Shown: in pieces, positions 36,126 through 45,695 of the stretch
Layout: each line of letters begins with the position of its first letter
Position numbering within the stretch: the first letter of the stretch is position 1
Position numbers and translations under genes: made by a program
Notes under the pieces: model-generated
Database searches by the model: none
The model's input: the letters and a program-made list of their open reading frames with translations, nothing else
Told to the model about the DNA's origin: nothing
From: Niallia sp. FSL W8-0635
GTDB lineage: Bacteria > Bacillota > Bacilli > Bacillales > Cytobacillaceae
Length of the DNA: 64,000 nucleotides
Assembly: GCF_038007965.1 (NCBI RefSeq)
Contig: NZ_JBBOYD010000002.1
Location: 310,001-374,000, forward strand
Direction: 5' to 3'

Positions 36126-36864
36126 AATTAACCCTCAAATCTATTACCAATATTTTATGTATTTCTTTCTCTTTCAATATAAATTTATACTTATTTAAAT
36201 TTAATAAATCTTCTTATATTTATATCATATTTTTGTTCTAGAAGTTTAGTAACAATTGGAAAAAACAAGAGCAAGGTTAATTATTAGCTTTAATCAATCT
36301 GTGGCCATTTTTAATTTTGGGGAAGGGGAATATCCTATATCTCTTCTGAAAACCTGATTACCTCAAAAAAAGGAGTCGCAGATAATCAGCTTCTTTTATG
36401 TATTAGAATTATTTGTATATAGAAGTTAATCGAAGGATAATATTATCTTAACTTCCTAATGACGCCGTTATTAGTGAAACTTGTTGAAGAATACCTGTAG
36501 CAAGAAGATTTCCTGTCATAAAGACTAAAATTAAAATAATATAGAGAATATAAGGACTCATTCATATTAGATAAATATAAGTACGAGCCTTATATTCAAC
36601 AATCGCCCCCCCTTTTATCTATTATTAGCAAGGGTTTCACTTATTACAGGGTTGCTTGCTGCCCCTTTTCTTCCATAAGCTAGTTTGGCCCTATTGCAGT
36701 TGAGGGAATTGAAGGGCTATCCTTTTTATAAAGTGAAGATCTCTGCTCTTCTATTTTACAATATACAACATCTTTTATTTTTTATTACCTCTTTTAACAA
36801 GCCTCTCATTATCTATCTTTAAGCATAATTACTTCCATATAACATTATAATTAACTACCTTTTA
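36126..36864. other. 740-base spacer, no supported gene
   Basis: Mostly degraded AT-rich sequence. It contains a ctgatta/taatcag hairpin near 36354-36390, the shared motif gctagtttggcccta at 36679-36693, and a 37-aa frame on the minus strand (36448-36561) for a hydrophobic peptide (YILYIILILVFMTGNLLATG) without a clear ribosome site. Confidence 0.4.
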
Positions 36865-38547
36865 TCATGTTATTAATGTACTTTTTTCTCTTAGTTGAAT
36901 TACTTCAAAACCTAAAGTTACAAGCTTCATCCTATTTTCATCACTGATAGCTTCCATTTTAATTATTAACCTGTTTTGAGCTCTACTCAACGCAACATAG
37001 TAAACCCTATGTGATTCTTTATTCATATCCGGTTTAATAAGAAAATCAATTTCTTTGCCATCACCCTTTGAAGGTAGACTTACACAAACTGTCTCATATT
37101 CTTCACCTTTAGATTGATGAATAGTTTTAAAATTGATCAATCCATTTTCTATAATCTTTATTTGCGAGACTAGCTGTATATAAGTTAATTTATCATATAA
37201 AGCCTTTACTTTACCTCTAGTAATTTTCCCTGTTACGTCATAATGACCAACTATATAATTATTGTGAAGATCGGTAATACTTTCATTTTGGATAACTTCA
37301 TAATCATTTATAAGTCTCCTTAAGTTTTCTAAAGCTTCCTTTTCAGTAAACCCAATTGTCTTCCGATAGGCCTGTTTCATATATTTTAATGCATTCTTTA
37401 TATCAAGATTTTTAGCTAGTTCTAAAGCTTGAACTAAATAATATATTCTCCAACTTCTATCTCCATCTGAATCATCTACCAAAATATTCACATTGGGTTG
37501 ATTGGTATTTTTATACGATAAAAACATAACCTGCCCTAAATTATCTTTTAAATAAGAGTCTGCTTCTGAACTATCTCCAACTAGAATCATCGGTGCTGGA
37601 CCATCTAAGTTAGTAGGGGAATATTGCTTAAAATCCACTGATTCTCTCATATGGTTTAATACATTAATAATTTGATTTGTAGATCGTCGATTTCCAGACA
37701 AAATATAAACTTTCATTTCATTTAAAGAAAATTCTCTGAATAAATCCACATTAGCTCCTTGAAAGGAATATATAGATTGACATATATCACCAATAATCCC
37801 AATACAAGTTTCCTTTTCACCAATCATTTTTAAAATTTCTGTTTGGATTGGACTAGTATCTTGAAATTCATCAATCAAAATATAAGGAAATCTAGCTCTT
37901 ATAATTTCTATGACTTCTGGTTTTTCTTTAAGAATACGATAGGTGAAATAAAGGACATCGTCGTGGCTTATTTTACCCTCCGTCCAATATAATTGTTTAT
38001 AAAGCATATACGATTGTTTCTTAATTGAATAGCTTCCAATTCGTCCATCATTAAATTTTATAAACTTAAGTACTGGTTCCCCAGCTTCTAAAATCCATTT
38101 TAGTTTCCCTAATGCTTCTACTAAAGATTTATCATCAGCAAAATGTAACTGCTGACTCCTTGTTTTAAAATCTCTTAACTGACTTTTTCTTAGCTTAATT
38201 TCCTCGTGCCCATCCATTTTTTCTAAAGGAATTAAAGGATCATTTAAAACCCAAATATATGGCTTTACAATAAATTTATAACAAAAACTATGAATTGTGG
38301 AAACTTCTGTAGAATTTGTACAACCTTGCAATCTTTGAATTAGAGTATTCACCGCTGTATTGGTATAAGTGATACAAGCAATTTGTCTGGATTTCTTTAG
38401 TTTATGTGACTTTTTGAGAATATTTCTAATATGATTTGTCAAAAAAGTAGTTTTCCCTGCACCTGGACCTGCATAGAGTTTAAAATTCTGGTCAATAGGA
38501 ATTTCACTTAAGCTATTTTCCAATTCAATTGCTACTGAGATATCCAT
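36865..38547 (-). CDS. UvrD/Rep-family helicase, GajB-like
   Basis: 560 residues. Superfamily 1A motifs in order: Walker A AGPGAGKTTFL (26-36), Ia CITYTNTAVNTLIQR, II LIDEFQDTS (about 225), III GDICQSIYSFQGA, IV GNRRSTNQI, V TIHQSKGEEYETV, VI VYYVALSRAQNRL. Overlaps the OLD-nuclease gene by 16 bases, its start lying inside that gene. A class-2 OLD nuclease with a UvrD-like helicase is the Gabija defence pair. The ribosome site is within the upstream coding sequence (AGAGGCGA). Confidence 0.87.
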   Translation of the reverse strand: MDISVAIELENSLSEIPIDQNFKLYAGPGAGKTTFLTNHIRNILKKSHKLKKSRQIACITYTNTAVNTLIQRLQGCTNSTEVSTIHSFCYKFIVKPYIWVLNDPLIPLEKMDGHEEIKLRKSQLRDFKTRSQQLHFADDKSLVEALGKLKWILEAGEPVLKFIKFNDGRIGSYSIKKQSYMLYKQLYWTEGKISHDDVLYFTYRILKEKPEVIEIIRARFPYILIDEFQDTSPIQTEILKMIGEKETCIGIIGDICQSIYSFQGANVDLFREFSLNEMKVYILSGNRRSTNQIINVLNHMRESVDFKQYSPTNLDGPAPMILVGDSSEADSYLKDNLGQVMFLSYKNTNQPNVNILVDDSDGDRSWRIYYLVQALELAKNLDIKNALKYMKQAYRKTIGFTEKEALENLRRLINDYEVIQNESITDLHNNYIVGHYDVTGKITRGKVKALYDKLTYIQLVSQIKIIENGLINFKTIHQSKGEEYETVCVSLPSKGDGKEIDFLIKPDMNKESHRVYYVALSRAQNRLIIKMEAISDENRMKLVTLGFEVIQLREKSTLIT

Positions 38548-40679
38548 TTTATCGCCTCTCTTATATAATCTGGGGGACTAATTAAGTTTTCCTCATCATT
38601 ACTAATTAAGTAAGCCATTTCTTGTGCTGCTTCCCCTTTTTTAACAGATAAAAGAAATCTACTTGCAAGTAATGCAATTCTATTTTCCTTAGAATCTTTC
38701 AAAACTCCATTTTCTACCGATTCTAATAGTTCCGTTTTAAATTTTGATTTTCTAATCCTACTTATCATTTCTTCTAAAGCTTCTTCTCGGTCAACCATTT
38801 TAAATAATTCTTTCAACTCATTACTATTAGAGATTGAACTTGTTACTAAGATATCATTGGTATAATTTGTTCTGATCATTTCATATTCAAAAGTAGAGCT
38901 CAAACCAATTGGTTGTGTATATACTCTTATGTTAGATGAATAGCTTTCTCTGTTACTGATAAGGTGATTCGATGTTTCTTTGTAATCATATAATTCATTA
39001 TTTATACTAAAAAAAATAGGATGACATTTTTCCCAATTGCTTGAATCATCTTCTGTAGTGTCATAATTAGCATTTGCTTCTGCTGATGTTCCTTCAATTA
39101 TTTTCTTTCTCACCGGGTCTAAATCCGTAATACAAGCAATTTTTTTATTAATTGCATAAGGAGATTTAATAGTATTAAATAATTTTAAGAAATGATCAAA
39201 ATATCTGCCACCAATATTTAAAACTGTTGTATGGCTATCTTCCAAAGATAACCCTAGTTTACTAGCAAACTCTGGTATAACTAGTTGTTCTGCAATTCCC
39301 TCAACTAGTATAATATTTTTTGCGAAAAATAGATCCGCCTTAGTTACATCCAAAAATCTTTTTACATAATCTCTAGACTTCTGATCTTCTTCAGAATAGG
39401 TATTACCTTCTTTAGTTTCAAAAACTTTATATGGGTAAGCCGGCCTTATAACTTCTATAGGTTTTTCGTTTCCAATGTTAACTTTTAATTTTTGCATAAT
39501 TATTATATCTTCTAAGTCAACAGCGGCTGTTATATTAGGAGAATGAGAAGTAATAAATATCTGTCTTACTTCAGATTCTTTATTTCTTTTTAGAAATTGT
39601 AAAAACTTGTATTGCATACTAGGGTGTAAATGAGCCTCTGGCTCTTCAATTGCTAAAATTGAAAATACTTTAGAATTAGATCCTAGATACTCTCCAGAAG
39701 AGTCCTTTTGCATTTTGGAAAGCAATAAAGAGATAAAGATTAAATTGTTATATCCTAAACCATTGCTTGTTGCGGGTAACTTAACACCCGTTTCCTTTTC
39801 TACAATTAATCTTAAAGCCGAATATAATTCATTATCGAGAATTTCACCTTCAAAAACGGGTTTCGAATTGTCTATACCTGCACCCGTATTTTTTACATAC
39901 TTCAGAATTTGTTCTTCACCTTGAGTCATTCTATCTTTTAATGACTTTATTAATTTCTTTGATTCTTGAGCAAAACTATCTTTTTTTTGTTGAATTTTAT
40001 CAAGCTTTTCTTGGATTTCTAAATTTACATCATTTTTAATTTCATAGTCCATATAAAAATCTATTACTTCTTTTAATAACATATTGTTACCTTTAAATAA
40101 ATCCCTTTCAACATCCCTTATTGCACTAAGAAATTGAAAGTCGAATCTAGATAGTTCTGAGAAATTAACCTGATTTTTTAAATCTGCATTTCCCACATAT
40201 GTTTTGCTAACATATTTCTTTAAAAAATGTTGCTCGATTACTTTCCAGTAAACATTTATATCAGTACTAGATATTTCATTCATTAATTTTCTGTATGTAT
40301 CTACATCATTATCAGGTAAGAAAAAATTGAATGTTATAGTAGCTTCATATGGAGTACCTATACTTGTCAGCCAGTTAGAAACTGCAACCAATTCATCCGA
40401 GTACGATTCTTCATTATCTGATTCCATTAATTTCGCGGATATAGAGATATTGGGAGGATTAGATTTTAATTTATCTAATGCTAAATTGTGATTAAAATCA
40501 TTAATATTTAGTTTTCTAGAGGATTTACTGTCAAACAAGATTTCTAAAGCTTTAATTATTGTAGTCTTCCCTGCGTTATTTTGACCAATTATCACGTTAA
40601 TCCCTTCTTTAAATTCAATAACAGTTGGTTCACTAGTAAATCCTCTAAAATTAGTAACTTTTAATTCTGATATAAACAT
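38532..40679 (-). CDS. OLD-family ATPase/TOPRIM nuclease, GajA-like
   Basis: 715 residues, ATG 40679 behind AAGGAG. ATPase: ISELKVTNFRGF, Walker A GQNNAGKTT (32-40), Walker B with ILAIEEPEAHLHPSMQYKF (about 343) and FITSHSPNI. TOPRIM nuclease: ILVEGIAEQLVIPEFA (Glu about 457), NIGG, ITDLDP (about 518). The architecture and adjacent UvrD gene match GajA, which nicks or cuts DNA when nucleotides fall during infection. It is longer than the best-known GajA, with extra sequence both between Walker A and B and after the TOPRIM. Confidence 0.87.
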   Translation of the reverse strand: MFISELKVTNFRGFTSEPTVIEFKEGINVIIGQNNAGKTTIIKALEILFDSKSSRKLNINDFNHNLALDKLKSNPPNISISAKLMESDNEESYSDELVAVSNWLTSIGTPYEATITFNFFLPDNDVDTYRKLMNEISSTDINVYWKVIEQHFLKKYVSKTYVGNADLKNQVNFSELSRFDFQFLSAIRDVERDLFKGNNMLLKEVIDFYMDYEIKNDVNLEIQEKLDKIQQKKDSFAQESKKLIKSLKDRMTQGEEQILKYVKNTGAGIDNSKPVFEGEILDNELYSALRLIVEKETGVKLPATSNGLGYNNLIFISLLLSKMQKDSSGEYLGSNSKVFSILAIEEPEAHLHPSMQYKFLQFLKRNKESEVRQIFITSHSPNITAAVDLEDIIIMQKLKVNIGNEKPIEVIRPAYPYKVFETKEGNTYSEEDQKSRDYVKRFLDVTKADLFFAKNIILVEGIAEQLVIPEFASKLGLSLEDSHTTVLNIGGRYFDHFLKLFNTIKSPYAINKKIACITDLDPVRKKIIEGTSAEANANYDTTEDDSSNWEKCHPIFFSINNELYDYKETSNHLISNRESYSSNIRVYTQPIGLSSTFEYEMIRTNYTNDILVTSSISNSNELKELFKMVDREEALEEMISRIRKSKFKTELLESVENGVLKDSKENRIALLASRFLLSVKKGEAAQEMAYLISNDEENLISPPDYIREAIKWISQ

Positions 40680-40888
40680 TAAAGTACTCCTTAATAGTTA
40701 AATTTTGTAATTCTATTTAATTATTTATATATTAACATATATTAATTTACAATATTCGAACATTTCCTTTATTCTTATTCCTCTATACGGCAACTAATCT
40801 ACCATTTTGACATATGAATAAATACTTATCTCTGTTAAATACACAGTTTCAGGCAGTAATAAGCGTTAATCCTTCTTAATTTGAATTA

Positions 40889-40942
40889 TGATATAATAAA
40901 GAAAACGTCTAATCCCTTATATACCAAGGTTTTAGACGTTTA
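40889..40942 (+). promoter_or_regulatory. XerS-gene promoter and leader hairpin
   Basis: Extended -10 TGATATAAT (TATAAT 40892-40897), then a hairpin aaacgtctaa (40903-40912) / ttagacgttt (40933-40942) starting at about the predicted transcription start. No U-run follows, so it is not a terminator. It could be an RNA stabiliser or a recombinase/operator palindrome. Confidence 0.5.
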
Positions 40943-41010
40943 CCATTAGAAATTATTTAAGAGTTATTATACATTATGTAAAGAAATGTTTTTATTTAGG
41001 GGTGATAGAA

Positions 41011-42117
41011 TTGGCTATAACAAAACAACATGAATATTATGAAAAGCGATTAGGGGAACTTCTAAAGGAAATGCCAGACTTTATAAATGAATATGTAGAA
41101 GCCAAAATGGATAATCGCTCCCCTCTTACCCTATTCAATTATGTTAGAGATTATAAGGAGTTTTTATCATGGTTAATGGCTGATGAAAGGGTCAAATGGT
41201 CTAGTTTAAAAACATTTCCAGTAAGCTTGTTAGGATCTCTTCCCCTATCAGATGCACAAGATTACTTTAAATATGTCAGTCGAAAAAAGTACGAGAAAGC
41301 AAATGAATCTCATAAAATAAGTTCAAAAACGGTTAATAGGCATAAGTCCTCCCTTCGTTCGCTTTTCAATTATTTAACGATTGAAGCAGAAGTTTTAGGA
41401 ACACAAGGTGAACCATACTTTCATCGAAATGTAATGAAAAAAATTCCTATCAAGAAAGTTTCGGAAACTTTTAATGAAAGAGCACGAAAGATTTCGGAGA
41501 AAATCTTTATAGGAAATGAAGATCTCAATTTTTTGGAGTATATAAAAAATGAATATGAAAACACTCTTTCCCCTTCAGAATTAAAGTTCTTTAATCGTGA
41601 CAAGGAACGAAATTTTGCTATCATTTCATTATTTTTGGGTAGCGGAATTAGAGTAAATGAACTGATAGAATTACGCCTTAAAGATATCGATAGTAAAAAT
41701 AACGAAATAAGTATTATTAGAAAAGGCGGTAAGAAAGATACTATTCCAGTTACTCCTTCTTCGATGTTAGATGTATTAGATTATCTATCTATAAGAAATG
41801 AAAGGTATAACGCAGGAAATGAGGAAAGTCAGTATTTATTTGTTAAACAATATAAGGGAGATACACTCCCTCTTACTGCACGTGCTGTTGAGAATATAGT
41901 TTATAAGTATACCAAATCATTTGATAAACGAATGGCCCCCCATAAATTAAGACATACTTACGCTACTAATTTAGCAGAACAAACAGGAGGAGACATTCCG
42001 CTTATTATGAACCAATTGGGTCATACACAATCTGACATTTCCTTGCTTTATATCAATACATCTAGAGAAAAAGCTAAGCTTGCTGCAGAACGTCTTGATC
42101 AAAGGAGAAATAAATAA
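41011..42117 (+). CDS. Tyrosine recombinase, XerS-like
   Basis: 368 residues from TTG 41011, behind TTAGGGGTGAT. The N-terminus ITKQHEYYEKRLGELLKEMPDFINEYVEAK, RSPLTLFNYVRDYKEFLSWL is the pattern of XerS recombinases of Firmicutes. Catalytic residues: Arg in GSGIRVNELIEL, Lys in RKGGKKDT, HKLRHTYA, LGHTQSDIS and Tyr in LLYINTS. Intact. On plasmids such proteins resolve dimers. Ends at a perfect terminator. Confidence 0.88.
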   Translation: MAITKQHEYYEKRLGELLKEMPDFINEYVEAKMDNRSPLTLFNYVRDYKEFLSWLMADERVKWSSLKTFPVSLLGSLPLSDAQDYFKYVSRKKYEKANESHKISSKTVNRHKSSLRSLFNYLTIEAEVLGTQGEPYFHRNVMKKIPIKKVSETFNERARKISEKIFIGNEDLNFLEYIKNEYENTLSPSELKFFNRDKERNFAIISLFLGSGIRVNELIELRLKDIDSKNNEISIIRKGGKKDTIPVTPSSMLDVLDYLSIRNERYNAGNEESQYLFVKQYKGDTLPLTARAVENIVYKYTKSFDKRMAPHKLRHTYATNLAEQTGGDIPLIMNQLGHTQSDISLLYINTSREKAKLAAERLDQRRNK

Positions 42118-42158
42118 CAAAGGGAGCATTAAAGTGATAACTTAATGCTCCCTTTGTT
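42116..42158. terminator. Strong terminator after XerS-like gene
   Basis: aacaaagggagcattaa (42116-42132) pairs perfectly with ttaatgctccctttgtt (42142-42158). Confidence 0.85.
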
Positions 42159-42269
42159 TAGAAATAATAAAGATGATTAAAAATAAAATAGCTGTTTAAA
42201 AAGTACAATAAAGTCACTTCGTGAACGTAACATCCATAAGTAATTTTTTTCGTTGTTACTTTGACTTAC

Positions 42270-42488
42270 TTAACGATAAACTGGTTGCTCTGTTCTACTA
42301 ATAATTTCAGAATCTTTTAACCCATGTATTTTACGAGAATACTCAGTCCCACACTTCGGACATTCGCCTACCATTCTAGGAGAGAAATCCTCTGAATATG
42401 AAAAGTCAATCACATTATCACAACTTTTATTAAAGCACTTGATTTTCATATGAATAATTGTATGATCTAAGGTTGGTTCAAAAAACAT
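42270..42488 (-). CDS. Small zinc-ribbon protein
   Basis: 72 residues, start behind AGGGTGAT. Two cysteine pairs: KCFNKSCDN and ECPKCGTEY, a typical treble-clef/zinc-ribbon arrangement. May start at the inner MKIKC. Function unknown; possibly nucleic-acid or protein binding. Confidence 0.65.
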   Translation of the reverse strand: MFFEPTLDHTIIHMKIKCFNKSCDNVIDFSYSEDFSPRMVGECPKCGTEYSRKIHGLKDSEIISRTEQPVYR

Positions 42489-42523
42489 TAAATCACCCTT
42501 TTTGTTTAATTATTTGTTATTTA

Positions 42524-42763
42524 TTATAAATAACGCACTTCTACTGAAGGATTGAGATCCTGAATTACTATACCTAAATCTTTTTTTATTTTATCTGAAG
42601 CCTTAACTATTAATGAAATGTGGTTAATATCTTTGTTTGGGTTATTTTTATCTCCATTCAAATCTGCTTTTTCTGTTGCACTCTCAATATTAATTTTAGT
42701 TGCTATTTTTGTTTCTCCTATTGTAAAAATTATTTCTGCATTTTTAGTTTTTTTTGAAAACAC
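42524..42763 (-). CDS. Hypothetical protein, 79 aa
   Basis: GTG start 42763 behind AGGAAG. Lysine-rich beta-like protein (AEIIFTIGETKIATKINIES, HISLIVKASDKIKKDL). No family recognised. Same direction as the zinc-ribbon gene. Confidence 0.5.
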   Translation of the reverse strand: MFSKKTKNAEIIFTIGETKIATKINIESATEKADLNGDKNNPNKDINHISLIVKASDKIKKDLGIVIQDLNPSVEVRYL

Positions 42764-42847
42764 AATCTGACTTCCTTTCTTCTATTAGTGGGTGCAAAGT
42801 TTGTAATTCCCTGAATATGATCTTTCAAAAGCCAAGTTTTTTAAACT

Positions 42848-43621
42848 TTATATTTTATAATTAAGCTCTTTCTTTTTCCTTTCTCCTTTATAAAATTTTA
42901 AAAGAAAATCAACTACTATTCCGTAAGTTTGATGAAGTAAAGATAGCCAAACTTTAGGATGAATATATCCTAATAATCCACCAATAATTAATTTTTTTAA
43001 GTAGAATTTTGTATTATATGAATTATACTTTGTATAAATGATTCCTGGAACCTCTAAGTCGTTTATTATTATTACGTTATTGTTACTTGGTCGAACTAGC
43101 ATTCTCTCCTTCTCAAGATCGGAAACTCTAATAATAACTTTATACTTTCTAGGTGAATTTTCATGCATATGTGAAAAGTAATAAGAATTGAAATTTGGCT
43201 CCATATTTTGTTCCTCTTGATGAAACCATATGTAGTTTTTTCTTTTATTTTTAAATTTCATTACATAATTTGTCTTGGCACTACTTTTAGCTTTCAATCT
43301 AATTTTACCTGTTTGTAAAAAATACTGATAGTCTTCATCAGATATGGAATTAGTGTAATGTATTAAGTGCCTATCTTTGATTTCCTCATATTCATTTGAA
43401 GTAATAGGATAAACATAAAAATTATTTGTTCTTCTTAGATAAAATTCATAAGAAATAAATAAAAGTATAAATAGTGACAATGTTAACCATTTTCCTATAA
43501 GTAGGTAAGTAACAAATATTAAAAAAATAAATAGGAGAAGATAAATAGACATGGATAATACAGCTATTGGTAGTTGTACTAATCCCCTAACTGTTCCTAG
43601 TTTCTTATTAAATAACTTCAT
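42848..43621 (-). CDS. Membrane protein with a HYT-containing cytosolic domain
   Basis: 257 residues from ATG 43621 behind AGAGGGG; the longer frame overlaps the HTH gene without a ribosome site. Two adjacent membrane helices (about residues 16-35 and 40-60), then LIHYTNSISDEDYQYFLQTGKIRLK, in which a His-Tyr-Thr strand followed by a helix recalls the start of ADP-ribosyltransferase-like domains, and further RPSNNNVIIINDLEVPGIIY. The enzymatic reading is speculative. Confidence 0.55.
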   Translation of the reverse strand: MKLFNKKLGTVRGLVQLPIAVLSMSIYLLLFIFLIFVTYLLIGKWLTLSLFILLFISYEFYLRRTNNFYVYPITSNEYEEIKDRHLIHYTNSISDEDYQYFLQTGKIRLKAKSSAKTNYVMKFKNKRKNYIWFHQEEQNMEPNFNSYYFSHMHENSPRKYKVIIRVSDLEKERMLVRPSNNNVIIINDLEVPGIIYTKYNSYNTKFYLKKLIIGGLLGYIHPKVWLSLLHQTYGIVVDFLLKFYKGERKKKELNYKI

Positions 43622-43650
43622 ATATTGTCCCCTCTTTCTAATTTTGAATG

Positions 43651-43896
43651 TTACTCCGCTTCCTTCTTTTCCACACCAAACCAAACTTCCATTGCGTCCT
43701 TTGAAAGTATCCACTCTTTTTTGGTATCAAATTTACTTTGGTGGTATTTTAACAAGCCGAGTTCAATCATTTTTTCTGTTTTTTGCCATTTTTTTTTATT
43801 TGAAGGTTTTAAATAGTTTCTTATAGTATCGGCAGGAACACCCCACCTTTCAGCTGCTTCTGAAACCGTCATAAAATTATCAATTGTTTTCTTCAT
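43651..43896 (-). CDS. HTH regulator, excisionase-like
   Basis: 81 residues, ATG behind AAAGGA. HTH: FMTVSEAAERWGVPADTIRNYLKPSNKKKWQ with a helical/wing end WILSKDAMEVWFG. Small single-domain DNA-binding protein. Divergent from the methylase gene; dyad sites at 43935-43969 flank the methylase -10. Confidence 0.75.
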   Translation of the reverse strand: MKKTIDNFMTVSEAAERWGVPADTIRNYLKPSNKKKWQKTEKMIELGLLKYHQSKFDTKKEWILSKDAMEVWFGVEKKEAE

Positions 43897-43934
43897 AAAA
43901 AAATCCTTTCTATGCTGTTTCTACTACCATTTTA

Positions 43935-43969
43935 AACCGTATATGGTTATAATACAACCATGTATAGTT
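43935..43969. promoter_or_regulatory. Operator-like dyads around the methylase promoter
   Basis: aaccgtatatggtt (43935-43948) and aaccatgtatagtt (43956-43969) are near-palindromes and near-inverted copies. A TATAAT (43948-43953) lies between them on the plus strand. Fits repression by the divergent HTH protein. Confidence 0.5.
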
Positions 43970-43989
43970 TTTGTTGAAGGAGTTTGATT

Positions 43990-44961
43990 ATGATAAAAAA
44001 TTTTAAATGTCAGTATTGTTATAATGAAGAAGTAGAGGATCTTACCTTTAATAAAGATAAAACTGGATATTGGTGTGAGGTATGTGATGGGTTTACTTTA
44101 GTTAATCAAAAGGATACAGGAAGGTATTTACTTATATTAGAAGATTCCTCTGGAAAAAACGAATCCATTGCATCTACTATTAAGTTTAAAAAGAGACTCT
44201 CACCTTTACGTTATCCTGGTGGTAAGAGTAAAATGGTCAATTACATATATAATCAACTCGATAATAAAAAAATGAATCACTTTGTTTCACCATATACAGG
44301 TGGTGGAAGTGTAGAATTCGCATTGTTAGAAGCGGGCGTTATTAACCACTTACATATAAATGATAATGATTTTGGTGTATATGCCCTTTATTGGGTAATT
44401 TTTAATATGCCATTTGCTTTAACGGAACGATTGAAAACATATACTCCTTCACGTGAGGATTTTTACAAAGCACAACTTACTATTAAGAAGGACTTTGACA
44501 AAATAAACATTGTAGAGGCAGCATGGAATACTTTGATTGTTAACAGGTTAGCTTATTCCGGAATATTTAATGCTAATCCACTGGGAGGAAAGAAAGGTAC
44601 ACCGCAACAATTAACTTCTAGGTGGAATCCAGATGAACTAATAAGACGAATAGAAAAATTACATTCCTTTTCAGACCAAGTAACGATAACTAATCAGGAT
44701 GCTTGTGAAATGATTGAAGAGAGTTATTGGTGGGATCAAACTACTATTTTTATTGATCCCCCATATGTCAATAAAGCCTCTTCACTATATCGATGTTATT
44801 ACAAAGAAGAGGATCACATTAAACTTAATTGTTTATTAGATACTTTATATCATGGTTTTGATGGTGCGGACTTAATTATAACTTATGACAATAATGAATG
44901 GCTGGAGAGCTTATATTTATACCCAACTGTTAAAGCTGTATCAAGAGCTTACACCATTTAA
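43990..44961 (+). CDS. dam: D12-class DNA adenine methylase with N-terminal zinc ribbon
   Basis: 323 residues, ATG 43990 behind AAGGAG. The N-terminal 45 residues form a zinc ribbon (FKCQYCYNEE, YWCEVCDGF). The methylase has the AdoMet motif LRYPGGKSKM, YTGGGSVEF and the catalytic DPPY in IFIDPPYVNK. No cognate endonuclease is beside it, so it is likely a solitary regulator or an anti-restriction enzyme. Target sequence not predictable by eye. Confidence 0.88.
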   Translation: MIKNFKCQYCYNEEVEDLTFNKDKTGYWCEVCDGFTLVNQKDTGRYLLILEDSSGKNESIASTIKFKKRLSPLRYPGGKSKMVNYIYNQLDNKKMNHFVSPYTGGGSVEFALLEAGVINHLHINDNDFGVYALYWVIFNMPFALTERLKTYTPSREDFYKAQLTIKKDFDKINIVEAAWNTLIVNRLAYSGIFNANPLGGKKGTPQQLTSRWNPDELIRRIEKLHSFSDQVTITNQDACEMIEESYWWDQTTIFIDPPYVNKASSLYRCYYKEEDHIKLNCLLDTLYHGFDGADLIITYDNNEWLESLYLYPTVKAVSRAYTI

Positions 44962-45025
44962 ATATCAAGAACATTTTAAAATCGTCGATAATAATAGTAG
45001 ATAAGAAAGGAGATTGTAAATTATA

Positions 45026-45673
45026 ATGAGTTGGCCGTTTAGTAAAGAAAGATTATTTTTATATCTCTCATTTGTTATATATAGTTTTATAGTTATCTAT
45101 GCTATTACATACATATATCCAAATTACTTTAATGAAACGATAGTTATATTCCTTGCTGTAATGTTTTTCAGCTATGGTGCATACTTGATATCCTGCTTAA
45201 CTGGTGTTTATAAAAAGGTGCAGGAAATCGAGGGGGAAATTTATCGACAAGAAATTAAGAAAGCATATGCTCATTTCTACTCAGAAAAAAAGAGCGATAT
45301 TAGGAATTCTGCTTCTTCAAAGGAAACGAAAGTGGAAAAAGAGGAATGGATAGAATTCGAGAAGGCTCAATGGTCTTGGAAAGGGAAAACCAACCGTGAA
45401 TTAACAGCTGCAGAGAGGTATTTCAAAACTGAAAATAGTTTAAGACGGATAAATACTTTCGATAGGATTATAAATCTCATTTCTTCTCATTGTTACGGAT
45501 TCTTTATTTTAGTTAATCCTCTCTATGCTTTTCTAACAACTATTCCAGTAGTTATCATTTCATTAGTACTATTTTTAATCTACAGAAAACTAAGAAAAAA
45601 ATTACAGGAATTGTATATTGAAGTATACCCCGAAAATGTACGAGAGACATTGGAGAGTCTTGGTATAAAATAA
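45026..45673 (+). CDS. Hypothetical membrane protein, 215 aa
   Basis: ATG behind AAAGGAG. Two membrane helices near the N-terminus (about 9-30 and 36-58), a charged middle part (QEIEGEIYRQEIKKAYAHFY, WIEFEKAQWSWKGKTN) and two more helices at about 152-185. No family recognised. Shares a terminator with the convergent polymerase gene. Confidence 0.6.
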   Translation: MSWPFSKERLFLYLSFVIYSFIVIYAITYIYPNYFNETIVIFLAVMFFSYGAYLISCLTGVYKKVQEIEGEIYRQEIKKAYAHFYSEKKSDIRNSASSKETKVEKEEWIEFEKAQWSWKGKTNRELTAAERYFKTENSLRRINTFDRIINLISSHCYGFFILVNPLYAFLTTIPVVIISLVLFLIYRKLRKKLQELYIEVYPENVRETLESLGIK

Positions 45674-45695
45674 AATCCCCCTTTAAGGGGGGATT
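45674..45695. terminator. Bidirectional terminator
   Basis: aatccccc / gggggatt stem between convergent genes, with a T-rich stretch on the minus strand side. Confidence 0.75.

Noticed and set aside
40903..40942. dif-type crossover site for the XerS-like recombinase
   Set aside because: Arms are about 20 bases apart, too far for a 6-8 base central region, so I list it as leader hairpin only.
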